A DNA stretch of 64,000 bases from Oreohelix idahoensis (lineage: Eukaryota; Mollusca; Gastropoda; Stylommatophora; Oreohelicidae): NCBI GenBank assembly GCA_024509875.1, contig JAMPIV010018978.1, positions 248,001 through 312,000 of the forward strand. The letters run 5' to 3'. The position numbers and the translations under genes were made by a program. Shown here piece by piece: positions 38,461 to 49,507 of this stretch; the stretch's first letter is position 1; each line of letters begins with the position of its first letter. Under the pieces are notes generated by a model that did not search any database, was not told where the DNA came from, and saw only the letters and a list, made by a program, of their open reading frames with translations.

Positions 38461-39485
38461 AGAACCAACATATAACAACCAGAACAAATGAGAATGACAT
38501 GGAAAAAAATACACAATATCAGTACAAGAATTAAAAAAAAAAAAAAAAACTACCAATTCAAAAACATACAATTGCCCAGTAGATATATTTAAAAGAATGA
38601 CATTAGCGAGAGAGAGCAATACAGTATGAAGGAAGAGGATACACTTCAAACACAGTAGACATTAAACAATGCCACAACAAATGGCAGATAAATTACATTA
38701 CTGGATGAGCCAACAAATAAGACAAACAACAATTTAATATGCTATATAGAATGATTAACAATATATAACCTAATTAGAACCCACATGGGGTTGAACTGAG
38801 TATCCCATGCACACAACAAACACCAGTTTTCAAGTGTATGGTCCAAAAACCAACCAATCACCATGTAAAACAAACAGCTACAGAGACTATCACTACATGA
38901 GAAAATCAATGCTTTGATGCAAACTTCGTGCAATCAAATCTGCTTCAATTGTGACTTCATGCTCTATCAGGAGTGAAATTGAAAAAAAGATGAAGAATTC
39001 TGAAAAAACTTGTTATGTGTTAAATTTCACATAATTTTATCGGAGATACACAATTCACATGAATTCAAAGGTACATTAAAACTTAAGTGAAACTCACATG
39101 TAGGCTATAACATGCAACTTTGGTCCACTCAAATTATATTAAAGATTTCAAGGCACCTTAAAATGTATCCTGCATATATTTGCAATTATGGCTTTGGATT
39201 TATATTATTTTATTAGTTTCTGTAAATTCTTAATCCACATTTCACAGTTAAGACTGAAAGTTTAAGTTAATTTGGACAGTATGAGTTAATAATGCTTAAT
39301 TAGTTTCTGTACATCCAAACATACATTCCACATATAAGACTGAAAGTTTATATTTTTGTACTGTATGTGTTAAAAATGTTCTGTTACTTTCTGTAATTCT
39401 TAACTCACAATCCACATTTAAGACTGAAAGTTTATGTTAATTTGTACTGTTTGTGTTAAAAATGTTTCTACCTCTCCAATTAAGA
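38460..39485. other. AT-rich stretch with no recognised gene
   Basis: Contains a loosely repeated motif (AAGACTGAAAGTTTA with TGTACTGT and GTGTTAA(A/T)AATG) at about 39,250, 39,343 and 39,420, three copies roughly 85 bp apart. Otherwise no match. Confidence 0.45.
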
Positions 39486-39489
39486 CTTC

Positions 39490-39700
39490 TAAGAAAGAAG
39501 ATGGCTACTGCACCCACTACCATGTCATACGAGGTGACTAATATAAGGTTCAGCATGAGACTGGCAACCCCATCATGTAAAACACATTGATACATAAACT
39601 ACCACTGCAGAAGAGCCTGTGAATGTTTAACACAGGGTTCCTGTAAGTAGGACCAGCTGCAGTGGGGGCTCCATTCTCCATATGGAGCGAAAAGGAAAAT
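39490..39700 (+). repeat. SINE-A copy, near full length
   Basis: GAAAGAAGATGGCTACTGCA to GGCTCCATTCTCCATATGGA, including CATACGAGGTGACTAATATA and ACTGCAGAAGAGCCTGTGAA. Confidence 0.65.
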
Positions 39701-39769
39701 ACCGATCATGATGACTAGTTCCAAGATGGGAAGACAATTGAAGGGAGATTTTGCTGAGTTAGTCTAGGT

Positions 39770-40260
39770 ATCGACATTTTCTTTATCTTCTTCCTCCTTC
39801 GTCCTGAAAAGGATGCTGGTTGCGATGTGTCGCCGTCTACAGTGAAGCTGCGATATTTGCGCACTTCGGCCCGACACATCCCGCTTCCACACGGCATTTT
39901 TGGGGACCGGGTTTGCCTTCCCTCTTCGATCCCTACTTTCTCGGCCAGACTGCAGTGATGCAGCCTGATTCCAGGATCACCACTTGGAGGTGAAGTAGGG
40001 TCTTGGTCAGCTCTGGTTCGCTGACCCTGACGCAGGCAGTCAAGCTATGAATCACTGACTACATTCATCTCGTCTGCTGACCCTGACGCAAGCAGTCAAG
40101 CTATGAGTCACTGACTACATTCATCTCGTCTGCTGACCCTGACGCAAGCAGTCAAGCTATGAGTCACTGACTACATTCATCTCGTCTGCTGACCCTGACG
40201 CAAGCAGTCTAGCTATGAGTCACTGACTACATTCATCTCGTTTGCTACGTCTTCGGTCCC
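39770..40260 (-). repeat. Interspersed repeat G with internal 56-bp array
   Basis: Shares with 54,905-55,193 (opposite strand) the blocks GACCGGGTTTGCCTTCC, GCTCTGGTTCGCTGACC and TCGTCCTGAAAAGGATG. In plus-sense of the element it ends in a GAA-rich tail like the LINE-3f elements. Four 56-bp units starting at 40,021, 40,077, 40,133 and 40,189 extend one edge. Confidence 0.75.
40021..40250. repeat. 56-bp tandem repeat, four units
   Basis: Unit CTGACCCTGACGCAAGCAGT...CATCTCGTCTG. Units two and three are almost identical. The 54.9-kb copy of the host repeat has only one unit edge (AGCTTGACTGCTTGCATCAG), so the amplification is private to this copy. Confidence 0.85.
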
Positions 40261-40279
40261 AACATTTTGGTTCGGTTTT

Positions 40280-41128
40280 AAGGACTATCTTCATCGCACA
40301 TGGACAACTCCATCAGTGCTCCGATCTCCTCCCTTAGATCACACACGGAGAATCTCAGCACAATGCACACACTCCGTAGCACCACCGACGATCCCAATAT
40401 GTTTATACAGTAGGGTTGCCATATCATTCCAAGCAAAAAGGAGGACAATGTTCAATTTTCTTTCATGAAAAGGAGGACAAGGGAGGACACTATAATGGAA
40501 AAGTAGGACAAAAAAGTAAGACAAATTTATTTCAATAAATAAATGACAGTAAAACTTATGTTTTACATATCAGACAATAAGTTCATCAAATGATCTTGGT
40601 GTTTTTGTTTATTTATACATTTCTGATGATGAAAATCTTCTTTAACAAAACTCGATTACTGTTTTAAATATACAGTATATAGAAACGCATTGCTACCCGC
40701 TGCATTATACCCAGTTCCATATAACATTGTGTTAAAATTATCGCAAGTAAATGCACCACATTTTACACAAGTGTTTCAGTTTGATATTTTGACATTGTTT
40801 CTGTTGCCGGAAAGCATTTTGAAGTACAGTCCACTGATTTGAAACTATTGTGACGGGACGTTTTCACATTATGAAAAGCAAAAGGGCCTTCTGTGGCGGA
40901 AACTTTATTTGTTGCGTCTCTGCATACATGCATGACATTCTGTTTGTCAATCTTGCCGATCATTGACAAAACAGGGACATTTATTCAAACATTTTGACTG
41001 CACAAATGGAGTGGAGTTATACAGCGCGCTTGTGTAACTTGTCCAGTAAAACATTATTTTTTTGTTTAATTACCGGTACATTAAGTTACAAATTTAAGGT
41101 TCTTGGACGAAAGGTTGTTGGTCTGAAG
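40280..41128. other. Stretch with no recognised gene
   Basis: Includes a short local repeat (AAGGAGGACAA, AAGGAGGACAAGGGAGGACA) at 40,440-40,510. No ORF of interest and no exon-like borders. Confidence 0.4.
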
Positions 41129-42378
41129 CAGTGTTTCACAACAAGTGATCCGTGGGTCAGAGACGAAACGGTGGAGTAAATACCTACAAATTTTGAAATA
41201 ATTCAAATTCAAACTGTCGTTCTTATTCAGGGGCAATACTTTGTTGTAGATGTCTATGTTCTGTTCGTATTTTATCAATAAACAACATACGCATATAATA
41301 ATTTAAACGTTTGTATGATCGGTAACATCAGTCCTATTTATTTATAGACAGACATTTCCGTCTTAGTAAAGGTAATACCGAAGAGATAATTATAGAAGAT
41401 GATGTCATAGCTGGAGCGATGTATGAAAATATGTAGGCCTACGTACATTATCAGCGTCCGATTGGCAGAGTAGTTAGAGCGCTGATCTCTCGCTGCATAA
41501 GTGCCGGGTTTGTTCACGGTGTCGACACGCTCCAATGTACCCAGCTGTTGTTGTTATTGATCCAGCGGCACCTGGGCTCTCGCCCTTCGGCTCAGTACCC
41601 AGCTGTAAATGGGTACACGACTTTGCTCTTGAGTTATTGAAGGAAAAGGCAGCGAGGACGGAAACTGGTCGCCCCACCTCTCGATGCTGAACCTAGTAAG
41701 TGAAGTCTCTAACACTTTACCACCCTACGGCAGTATCTGCTATGGGACTACCTTTACCTTATGTACTTTATATCCAAGAGCCAAAAAAAAACACTTTATT
41801 TGTTGTCCCTTCATTTCCTCTCTGACTCACTACGCTCATCTTTCATTATATTTTGACATTCATCAGACATTGTTTTTCATCAGGCGCACTTTTGTTTCTT
41901 GTGACATTTGATCAATGCCTTTATTACAGCACGTAGGGAAAAAATTTTTGTTGTTAACGAACGAGATAGAATCTCTTCACAATACATTTTCTTAATAATT
42001 TTGCGGTAATAAGTTTCAGTCATAGGTGGTTCTGCTCAGAGAGCGCAATCTGCGCGCTAGATCTGAAAGGGAAGCGCTCAAAATCCCTATGGATTTTTCA
42101 GGTTGTTGCGAGGTCTCGTCATTGCGCCCACTTTCAAATAAGCAAATAATTATTTACCGTGAAATTATGTGTGTCATCTTTCTTATTCTTTTAGAATGTT
42201 AATGTTTTTATTATTGTTTTACGTATTTCGGCGTCTCCCCCATGCTAGCCCGATGTAGTCACACCGCTCGGCCCGCCCAAGGGCCGGCTCCGGTTCCGTT
42301 GATTGTGGACGATTATTTGAGTGGTTCCGGCTTAGTTTAACGAAAAAAAAAAATAAAGCAAAAAGTTGGGAAACACTT
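41129..42378. mobile_element. Possible hAT-like element with SINE inside
   Basis: The left tip CAGTGTTTCACAAC is inverted at the right end (reverse AAGTGTTTCCCAAC). The flanking 8-mers GTCTGAAG and CATTAAAG match in only half the positions, so this is tentative. No transposase ORF is seen. Confidence 0.4.
41455..41765 (+). mobile_element. tRNA-derived SINE (SINE-D)
   Basis: TGGCAGAGTAGTTAGAGCGC (box A) and GTGCCGGGTTTGTTC (degenerate box B), followed by a GC-rich body with GCACCTGGGCTCTCGCCC and ending near CTATGGGACTACCTTTACC. Confidence 0.7.
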
Positions 42379-42815
42379 CATTAAAGTATAGAGACCAAAT
42401 ATTGTAAACAAATGGTATTTAAAATCATGCTGGAATTAGGTTACATACCTAGCACGAAATAATTATATTTAAAGACCCAACAACAATACAATTCCGTTTT
42501 TAAACAAATCGTGATATACTAGTATATGCTCAGACATATTAGTTATTATTATTTTCGACGGTAGCAAGAAATGCAAACACACTAAACAACTTAACCGATG
42601 CCAGCACGAGGCAGGTTACACTGGGGATGGTTTACGTTTCCAAGAAAAGTAATATCTGACAGTAATCGTTGTTATCATTTGCCAAAACGAGACAAACACC
42701 TACGGGACAAACAAAATGTCTCGCAGTCTCTACAAGGATCTGAATTCGTGTCAGAGTTATTAATTCGATGATCCCTGAGACACACACAGCGAACAAAATA
42801 ATTACATCAGATTTA

Positions 42816-42960
42816 GATCAGTCATAGGTTGAGAACTCCACCTTTCAAATGTAGATTTTACTAGTAAAGGTTGAGAACTCCACCTTTCAGATCTAGATTT
42901 AGATCAGTCTAAGGTTGAGAACTCTACCTTTCAGATCTAGATTTAGATTAGTAAAAGGGG
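42816..42960. repeat. Three-copy tandem repeat, about 48-50 bp
   Basis: GGTTGAGAACTCCACCTTTC followed by AGATCTAGATTTAGATCAGT, three times with small changes. Confidence 0.8.
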
Positions 42961-43557
42961 GGGTCAGTAGGTTGGTGGCTTCACCTTCTCGACGCGAATG
43001 GCCCAGTCCTCTTTTCTATAGCCCTGGCGCGTGATTCCCCACGAGACGGATAGCCTTGAGCGCCAATTGGATGACGCAATCTGTAGCAGTCATTGCAACC
43101 ACATTTCCTCCTTGTCATCATTTGTGTTGTGGATTCTGGGAGTGCAGACGTGTCGTTCAAGATGCCTCGTGAATGTGTGAACAGTGCGGATTATTTTTGC
43201 TATATTTGCGGACAAATAACTTTGCTTTCACAAAGGCGACCCATTACATCGATGATAAAGAAAGCTTTATTTTGGTTGTGAGATCTGTGACCAGGACCGG
43301 TATTGGGCCCCACACATATGTTGGCAATCCTGTGCAACGAATCTGCGCTGCTGGTTGAACCAAAAAGGACGATCGATGCGTTTTGCAGTTCCAATGGTGT
43401 GGAGGGAACCGACAAACCATCTTAATGATTGTTACTTTTGCATGACTCCTCCAATTGGACATGGTATTTCTAAGAAGAAAAAGCAGCATGTGACCTATCC
43501 GAATATTCCCTCTGCTATGCGGCCAGTCAAGCATGTCGTAGAAAGCGACTAAGGAGG

Positions 43558-46500
43558 GTTGGGCATGGGGCTGGTTACCCCATCCTGTAATAAATTTAAA
43601 CCACAAACAACTTCAACAAATATGGACAAGTCAATTCAGGAAAATAAAACACAGCCATCCAAGACAGGGGAAGGTCCTCTCGCAGGGAGGCGTATGATGC
43701 AACACAGAGAAAGCCGAAAGGAGTCTGTGTTATTGAATAACCTTCTTTCTTCTAGGAGAACTTCCAGATTTGGCACCTGGAATGTTCGGACATTAAACGA
43801 ACAAGGGAAAGTGTCACAAGTAGCAGCAACAATGAGGGAATATAAAATTGAGGTTCTGGGACTATGTGAAACAAAGTGGAAGGGGGTAGACAGGAAGAAA
43901 CTCATCACAGGTGAATTGGTGCTGTCCTCAGGACATGAAGACGTAAGAATCACAGCTTTTAAAACAGATTGATCATATATGCATAAACAAGAAGTTTAGA
44001 TCATCATTGCAGGATGTATTGGCATATAGAGTAGCAGATGTGGCATCATATCACCACCTTCTGATAGCCAAAGTAAAAATGAAACTCAAGAGATATGCAA
44101 CAATGCAAAATTATAGACAACAATTTAATGTAGGACATCTAAGAAATCAAGAAACAAGAGACAAATTTGCAGTCACAATATCCAACAAATTCCAAGTGCT
44201 CCAACAGCTGGAAGATGTAGAGAATACAGAAGACTATTGGCAGCAAATCAAAACTGTATGGAATGAGACATGTGAAGAAATACTGGGGAAAAGGGAACGA
44301 CAACAAAAAGCATGGATAACAACAGAAACCATCAATAAGATAAAAGACAGAAAAAACAAGAAAGCAGATTTAAACACAAGCAAAACCAGAAGTTCATTAA
44401 TTTAATAAAGAAAACATATGAAGACATGACATGCAGAGTTCTTCACGAAGGACAGCTTACAGAACCGTTTGGGATAAGAACAGGAGTGCGACAGGGATGC
44501 CTCTTGTCTCCATTTCTTTTCTTGCTGGCAATAGATTGGGTTATGAGATCATCGACAACACACAACAGAAATGGAATCCAGTGGACTCTGACTAAGCAGT
44601 TGGATGATCTGGATTTTGCTGATGACTTGGCTCTTCTGTCCCATAACCGTAATCAGATACAGGACAAATTGAAAACACTCGATGAGAGGTCACAGCAATT
44701 GGGTCTGAAAATACACAGGGAAAAGACAAAAATAATGAGAATAAATGCAGGTAATGATAACAGGGTTGAACTTGAAGAAACACCAATTCAAGATGTAGAA
44801 TCATACACATATCTTGGCAGTAATATAGACAAAGTTGGAGGGACAGACAGCGATATCAAAATAAGAATACAAAAGGCAAGAGGAGCTTTCATTGCATTGG
44901 GAAATATATGGAGATCAAGAGAAATCGGATCCAACACGAAAATAAGAATCTTCAACTCAAATGTGAAGTCAGTCCTATTGTATGGCTCGGAGACATGGAG
45001 AACAACAAAGACAACAACCAAAAAGCTACAGACTTTCATAAATGGGTGCTTGCGTAGAATAGAGGGATTAAAATGGTATGACAAGGTTACCAACGTGGAA
45101 CTGATGACAAGAACTAGACAAGTGCCAGTGGAACAAGAGATGAGAAGAAGACGATGGCGATGGATAGGACACACACTGAGGAAACCTGTTAATAGCATTA
45201 CAAGGCAGTCCTTGTTCTGGAACCCCCAGGGCAAGAGAGGCAGAGGAAGACCAAGAAGTACATGGAGAAGAGAGTTGGAAACAGAGGTGAAAATGATGAG
45301 AACATGGAAAGAACTTGAGATGATGGCACGGGACAGGAGGACTTGGCATGTGTTTGTTGAAGGCCTATGCTCCTTTGGGAGTGGAGGGTTATGAATGAAT
45401 GAAAACCAGAAGTTCCAAAGCCAAGGCCCAAGAAGTGTACACAGAAGCAAACAAAGAAGTAAAAAGAAGTATCAAAAGAGACAAGAGGAAATATATTGAG
45501 GAGTTGGCAAGAGAGGCAGAAGATGCTGCAGCCAAAGGAAATATGAGAGAACTGTATAACAGCCCAAAGAAGCTGACAGGGAAATACAAGCAAACAAGTT
45601 GCCTCATAAAAGACAAGAATGGAAAATTGCTCAGCAATATACAAGAGCAAATGAAGAGGTGGACAGAATATTTTGAGGACATTCTCAATAGACCAGCCCC
45701 ACAAAACCCCCCGGACATCCAGCCAGCAGAAGAAGAGCTACAAATTAACGGTGAAAGACCAACGAAGGAAGAAATAAAGAAAGCCATAAAGCTTCTAAGA
45801 GATGGAAAAGCGGCTGGACCTGATGTCATTCCAGCAGAGGCCATCAAAGCAGATAACGACACGGCTACAGAGTTGTTATTTAAGTTACTTGGTAAAGTCT
45901 GGGAAAAGGAGGAGATACCAGCAGAATGGAAGGAAAGATATCTGGTTAAGTTGCCTAAGAAGGGAAATTTACAAGAGTGTACAAATTATAGAGGAATAAT
46001 GTTACTATCAGTGCCAGGAAAAGTATTAAATAGGATTATCCTTGAGAGATTAAAAGAGTCCATAGACAAGAAACTGAGAGATGAACAAGCAGGTTTTCGA
46101 CAAAACAGATCCTGTACAGACCAGATAGCCACTTTGAGAATAATAGTTGAACCAAGTCTGGAATGGAATTAACCACTATACATCGGATTTGTGGACTATG
46201 AAAAGGCATTTGACAGTGTAGGAAGAGAATCACTTTGGAAATTGATGAGGCATTATGGAGTTCCCCTGAAGATCATTAATTTAATAAAGAAAACATATGA
46301 AGACATGACATGCAGAGTTCTTCATGAAGGATAGCTTACAGAACCATTTGGGATAAGAACAGGAGTGCGACAGGGATGCCTCTTGTCTCCATTTCTTTTC
46401 TTACTAGCAATAGACTGGGTTATGAGAACATTGACATCACACAACAGAAATGGAATCCAGTGGACTCTTAACTAAGCAGTTGGATGATCTGGATTTTGCA

Positions 46501-47277
46501 GATGACTTGGCTCTTTTGTCCCATAACTGTAATCAGATGCATGACAAATTGAAAACACTCGATGAGAGGGCACAGCAATTGGGTCTGAAAATACACAGGG
46601 AAAAGACAAAGATAATGAAAATAAATGCAGGTAATGAAAACAGGGTTGAACTTAAAGAAGCACCAATACAAGATGTAGAATCGTACACATATCTTGGCAG
46701 CAATATAGACAAAGTTGGAGGGACAGACAGTGATATCAAAATAAGAATGCAAAACGCAAGAGGAGCTTTCATTGCATTGGGAAATATATGGAGATCAAGA
46801 GAAATCGGATCCAACACGAAATTAAGAATCTTTAACTCAAATGTGAAGTCAGTCCTATTGTATGGCTCTGAGACATGGAGAACAACAAAGACAACAACCA
46901 AAAAGCTACAGACTTTCATAAATGGGTGCTTGCGTAGAATAGAGGGATTAAAATGGTATGACAAGGTTACCAACGTGGAACTGATGACAAGAACTAGACA
47001 AGTGCCAGTGGAACAAGAGATGAGAAGAAGACGATGGCGATGGATAGGACACACACTGAGGAAACCTGTTGATAGCATTACAAGGCAGTCCTTGTTCTGG
47101 AATCCCCAGGGCAAGAGAGGCAGAGGTAGACAAAGAAGTACATGGAGAAGAGAGCTGGAAACAGAGATGAAAATGATAAGGAGAACGTGGAAAGAACTTG
47201 AGATGATGGCACGTGACAGGAGTACTTGGCATGTGTTTCTTGAAGGCCTATGCTCCTTTGGGAGTGGAGGGTTATAG
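43558..47277 (+). pseudogene. LINE endonuclease / reverse transcriptase, deleted and interrupted
   Basis: 43,558-43,971 encodes the start of an apurinic-type endonuclease (RFGTWNVRTLNEQGKVSQVA, LGLCETKWKG). Most of that domain is then missing and the sequence jumps at about 43,972 to its end (DHICINKKFRSSLQDV) and a linker to 44,395. After the nested copy, 45,416-46,171 holds the RT palm start (IKKAIKLLRDGKAAGPDVIP, YLVKLPKKGNLQECTNYRGI, EQAGFRQNRSCTDQIATL). A TAA at 46,171 and a TAG near 46,332 interrupt it. 46,450-47,277 has FADDLALLSH (catalytic) and the C-terminal [13 protein letters not shown] region. Antisense ORFs over this stretch are shadows. Confidence 0.88.
44396..45401 (+). mobile_element. 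Nested 5'-truncated LINE-1f copy with 14-bp target duplication
   Basis: AAAACCAGAAGTTC at 44,382-44,395 and 45,402-45,415. It starts inside the RT (YEDMTCRVLHEGQLTEPFGI), includes GVRQGCLLSPFLF and FADDLALLSH, and ends after GGGAGTGGAGGGTTATG with an (AATG)n tail. The 322-codon frame 44,426-45,394 is open throughout, better preserved than the host copy. Removing it rejoins the host reading frame SKTRSS|KAKAQEVY in the order seen in the 51.7-54.0 kb copy. Confidence 0.92.
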
Positions 47278-48361
47278 ATAGATATGCGGCCAGTGCCTCA
47301 AGGGCAAGGACTTCCTGTTCCGGACCCACCAGAATCTTATACTCTGGATGATGAAGAAGATAATTAGGCCAATGGACATCCGTCACCTGTGAAAGCATCT
47401 ACATCAAGAGATCCTGATTTCATGCCTATTGAAGAGTCTGCACAGCAACATAAAATTACCCAGAGTGAATTGAATGATCTAGTAAGAGATCTGGAATTGC
47501 CAAAAAATAAAGCAGTGCTGTTGGGGTCCAGACTGCAGCAATGGAATCTTCTTGAAGAGAATGTGCATGTGTCTGTGTTTCGTGCTCGGCAAAAAGATCT
47601 GCTTCCATATTTCAAAATGACAGATAACCTCATTGCTTGCGTTGATATATTGGGTCTGATGGCAGCACTACACATCAACTACAAAGACATAGATTGGAGG
47701 CTGTTCATTGATTCGCCCAAGTTAAGCTTAAAAGCTGTGTTGCTCCATAACGTTTTACCATCTGTTCCACTCGGGTATGCAGTCCATATGAAAGAAACGT
47801 ACAACAACATGAAACAACTGTTACACACCAGCAACTATGACAAGTATAAGTGGCAGATTTGTGGTGACCTGAAGGTCATTGTCATCTTGATGGGGCTACA
47901 GCAGGGTTACAGAAAAGTTTTGCTGTTTCTTCTGTCTGTGAAACAGCCGTGCCAGGACTTCCCACTACAAGAAAAAGGATTGGCTCCAACGACAATTACT
48001 TGAACCAGGGAAACAGAATGTACTGAACGAACCACTTGTAGAATCCCACGAGATCTTGCTCCCTCCTCGCCACATCAAACTTGGATTAATGAAGAATTTT
48101 GTAAAGGATATGGATCGAAATGGGACAGGATTGTTATACCTTCGTGATAAATTTCCAAGACTTAATGAGGCCAAAATCAAGGAAGGTGTATTTGTCGGTC
48201 CACAGATACGTCAGCTCTTCTGAGATGAGAGTTTTGATGATATCCTTACAGGTGATGAAAAGTTAGCTTGGAATGCTTTCCAGCAAGTGGCCACAAACTT
48301 TCTAGGAAACAATAAGGCTGACAATTATCAGGAGCTTGTAGAAACCCTCTTGCAGCGCTAA

Positions 48362-48808
48362 ATTAATATTAGACAAACATAAAGGTATGTTTTCAGGCAC
48401 TCGTAAGAAATAAAGAAGTAGAACACTTGGACAACAGAAAAACAACAGACGTGAGTGGCTTACCCAGGGTTCGAACCCCGTACCTTCCGTACGACAACTC
48501 CGCCTAGCTATCAAGCGAATCACACTGACCCCACGGCCAGCTAGGCATCCCAAAGCTTTACTGACTATTTATCAGTACGAAACACAAGATAACACCGGAA
48601 GTATACAGTGGGCAACTCAGCCCCTTAATGACGCAATCACCTCTGTCGTTCCCCCATTAACAGTATGTGTCAGTCCAAACAAGACAAAGACCCCGATACT
48701 GGGTCCAGTAAATAGTAGAAGATTAAGGACAGTAGTATAGAACAGAGGGTAGGTTTCTGGTATTGTATAAACATAAATAACACATTACATTATGTGTTAT
48801 TTATGTTT
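48362..48808 (-). mobile_element. tRNA-like SINE (SINE-E) in the Cys-rich gene, 12-bp target duplication
   Basis: TTGCAGCGCTAA at 48,350-48,361 and 48,809-48,820. On the minus strand, GGCCGTGGGGTCAGTGTGAT resembles box A and GGGGTTCGAACCC is a perfect box B at about 48,470. A 17-bp hairpin closes the right end (48,769-48,808). Confidence 0.82.
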
Positions 48809-49089
48809 TTGCAGCGCTAAGAGAGACTAGGGTGCAACCTGTCTTTGAAATTACACTTTTTACACTCTCATCTGGATTTCTTCCTGCTAACTGCGGTGCT
48901 GTCAGTGACGAGCATGGGCAACGATTTCATCAGGACATTACTACCCTCGAAAAAAGGTACCAAGGGAAATGGAATGCAGCAATGCTAGCAGACTATTGTT
49001 GGACCCTTGTGAGAGATGCTCCAGAAACTCATTACAAGCGACAGGCAAAAAAGCGTCGTTGTGAATCATTTCCGCTATGAGCATTATTT

Positions 49090-49505
49090 ATTATCATATG
49101 GTATGTAAATGCAAATGTGTAAAACTTGTTTTATTGATATTTAAAAAAAAAACAAAAAACTAGAGCTAATCTGGTGTTTTAACGGCCATTTTCATATTCA
49201 GCAGCCCAAACAACATAAAGGTAACTTGGTTTAATCTCAGCTACACTCGAAAAATCAAAATTTGTTGTCCAGTGTTACCGTCAATATTTTTTTTTTTTTT
49301 GCAACACAACGTCATTGTTTTGCACACACACACAAAATGAGTTTTCCTGAGTGTTGAGACAATACTTGCATTAGGAAATAATGTCGTTACACTTGTGCTT
49401 AGTTAAATTTTGCGCCCACCCTATTCGTTCCACTGACAGCTAAAATACTAATGTTCTAAAAAAGGCAAAAATACTAATTAAGTCCTATTATTTTTTCGCC
49501 GTCGA
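49090..49505. other. Stretch with no recognised feature
   Basis: AT-rich sequence downstream of the Cys-rich pseudogene. A possible AATAAA-like signal is not evident. No repeats matched. Confidence 0.4.
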
Positions 49506-49507
49506 AG

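Larger units (their letters stand above)
43528..47282 (+). mobile_element. LINE-1f insertion in the Cys-rich gene, 12-bp target duplication
   Basis: TATGCGGCCAGT at 43,516-43,527 and 47,283-47,294 flanks it. The 5' part (CAAGCATGTCGTAGAAAGCG) is a probable 5' UTR. The 3' end is (ATAG)n after GGGAGTGGAGGGTTATAGA. The family is RTE-like by its endonuclease and RT style; the clade is not proven. A second LINE of the same family sits inside at 44,396-45,401. Confidence 0.9.
43162..49079 (+). pseudogene. Decayed copy of a Cys-rich protein family of unknown function, split by a LINE and a SINE
   Basis: ATG at 43,162 begins MPRECVNSADYFCYICGQIT, a paired-Cys motif. A frameshift near 43,280 leads to CEICDQDRYWAPHICWQSC, then FAVPMVWREPTNH, CYFCMTPP and YPNIPSAMRPV up to 43,527. 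After a 3.76-kb LINE the frame resumes at 47,283 (PQGQGLPVPDPPESY), with a TAG at 47,365, then 47,389-48,003 (KITQSELNDLVRDLELPK...QICGDLKVIVILMGLQQGY), a CCFFC segment, and LLPPRHIKLGLMKNFVKDMD. A SINE occupies 48,362-48,808. The end is ANCGAVSDEHGQRFHQDI...KRYQG to a stop at 49,079. From memory this resembles an uncharacterised multi-copy family in arthropods and molluscs. I cannot name a function. No introns are evident. Several stops and frameshifts make it non-functional. Confidence 0.8.

Noticed and set aside
44788..45862. Long minus-strand ORFs of 93-220 codons
   Set aside because: They are antisense to the LINE reverse transcriptase, which has recognisable motifs on the plus strand. 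The same kind of shadow occurs at 46,533-47,398 and, on the plus strand, at 51,738-53,942.
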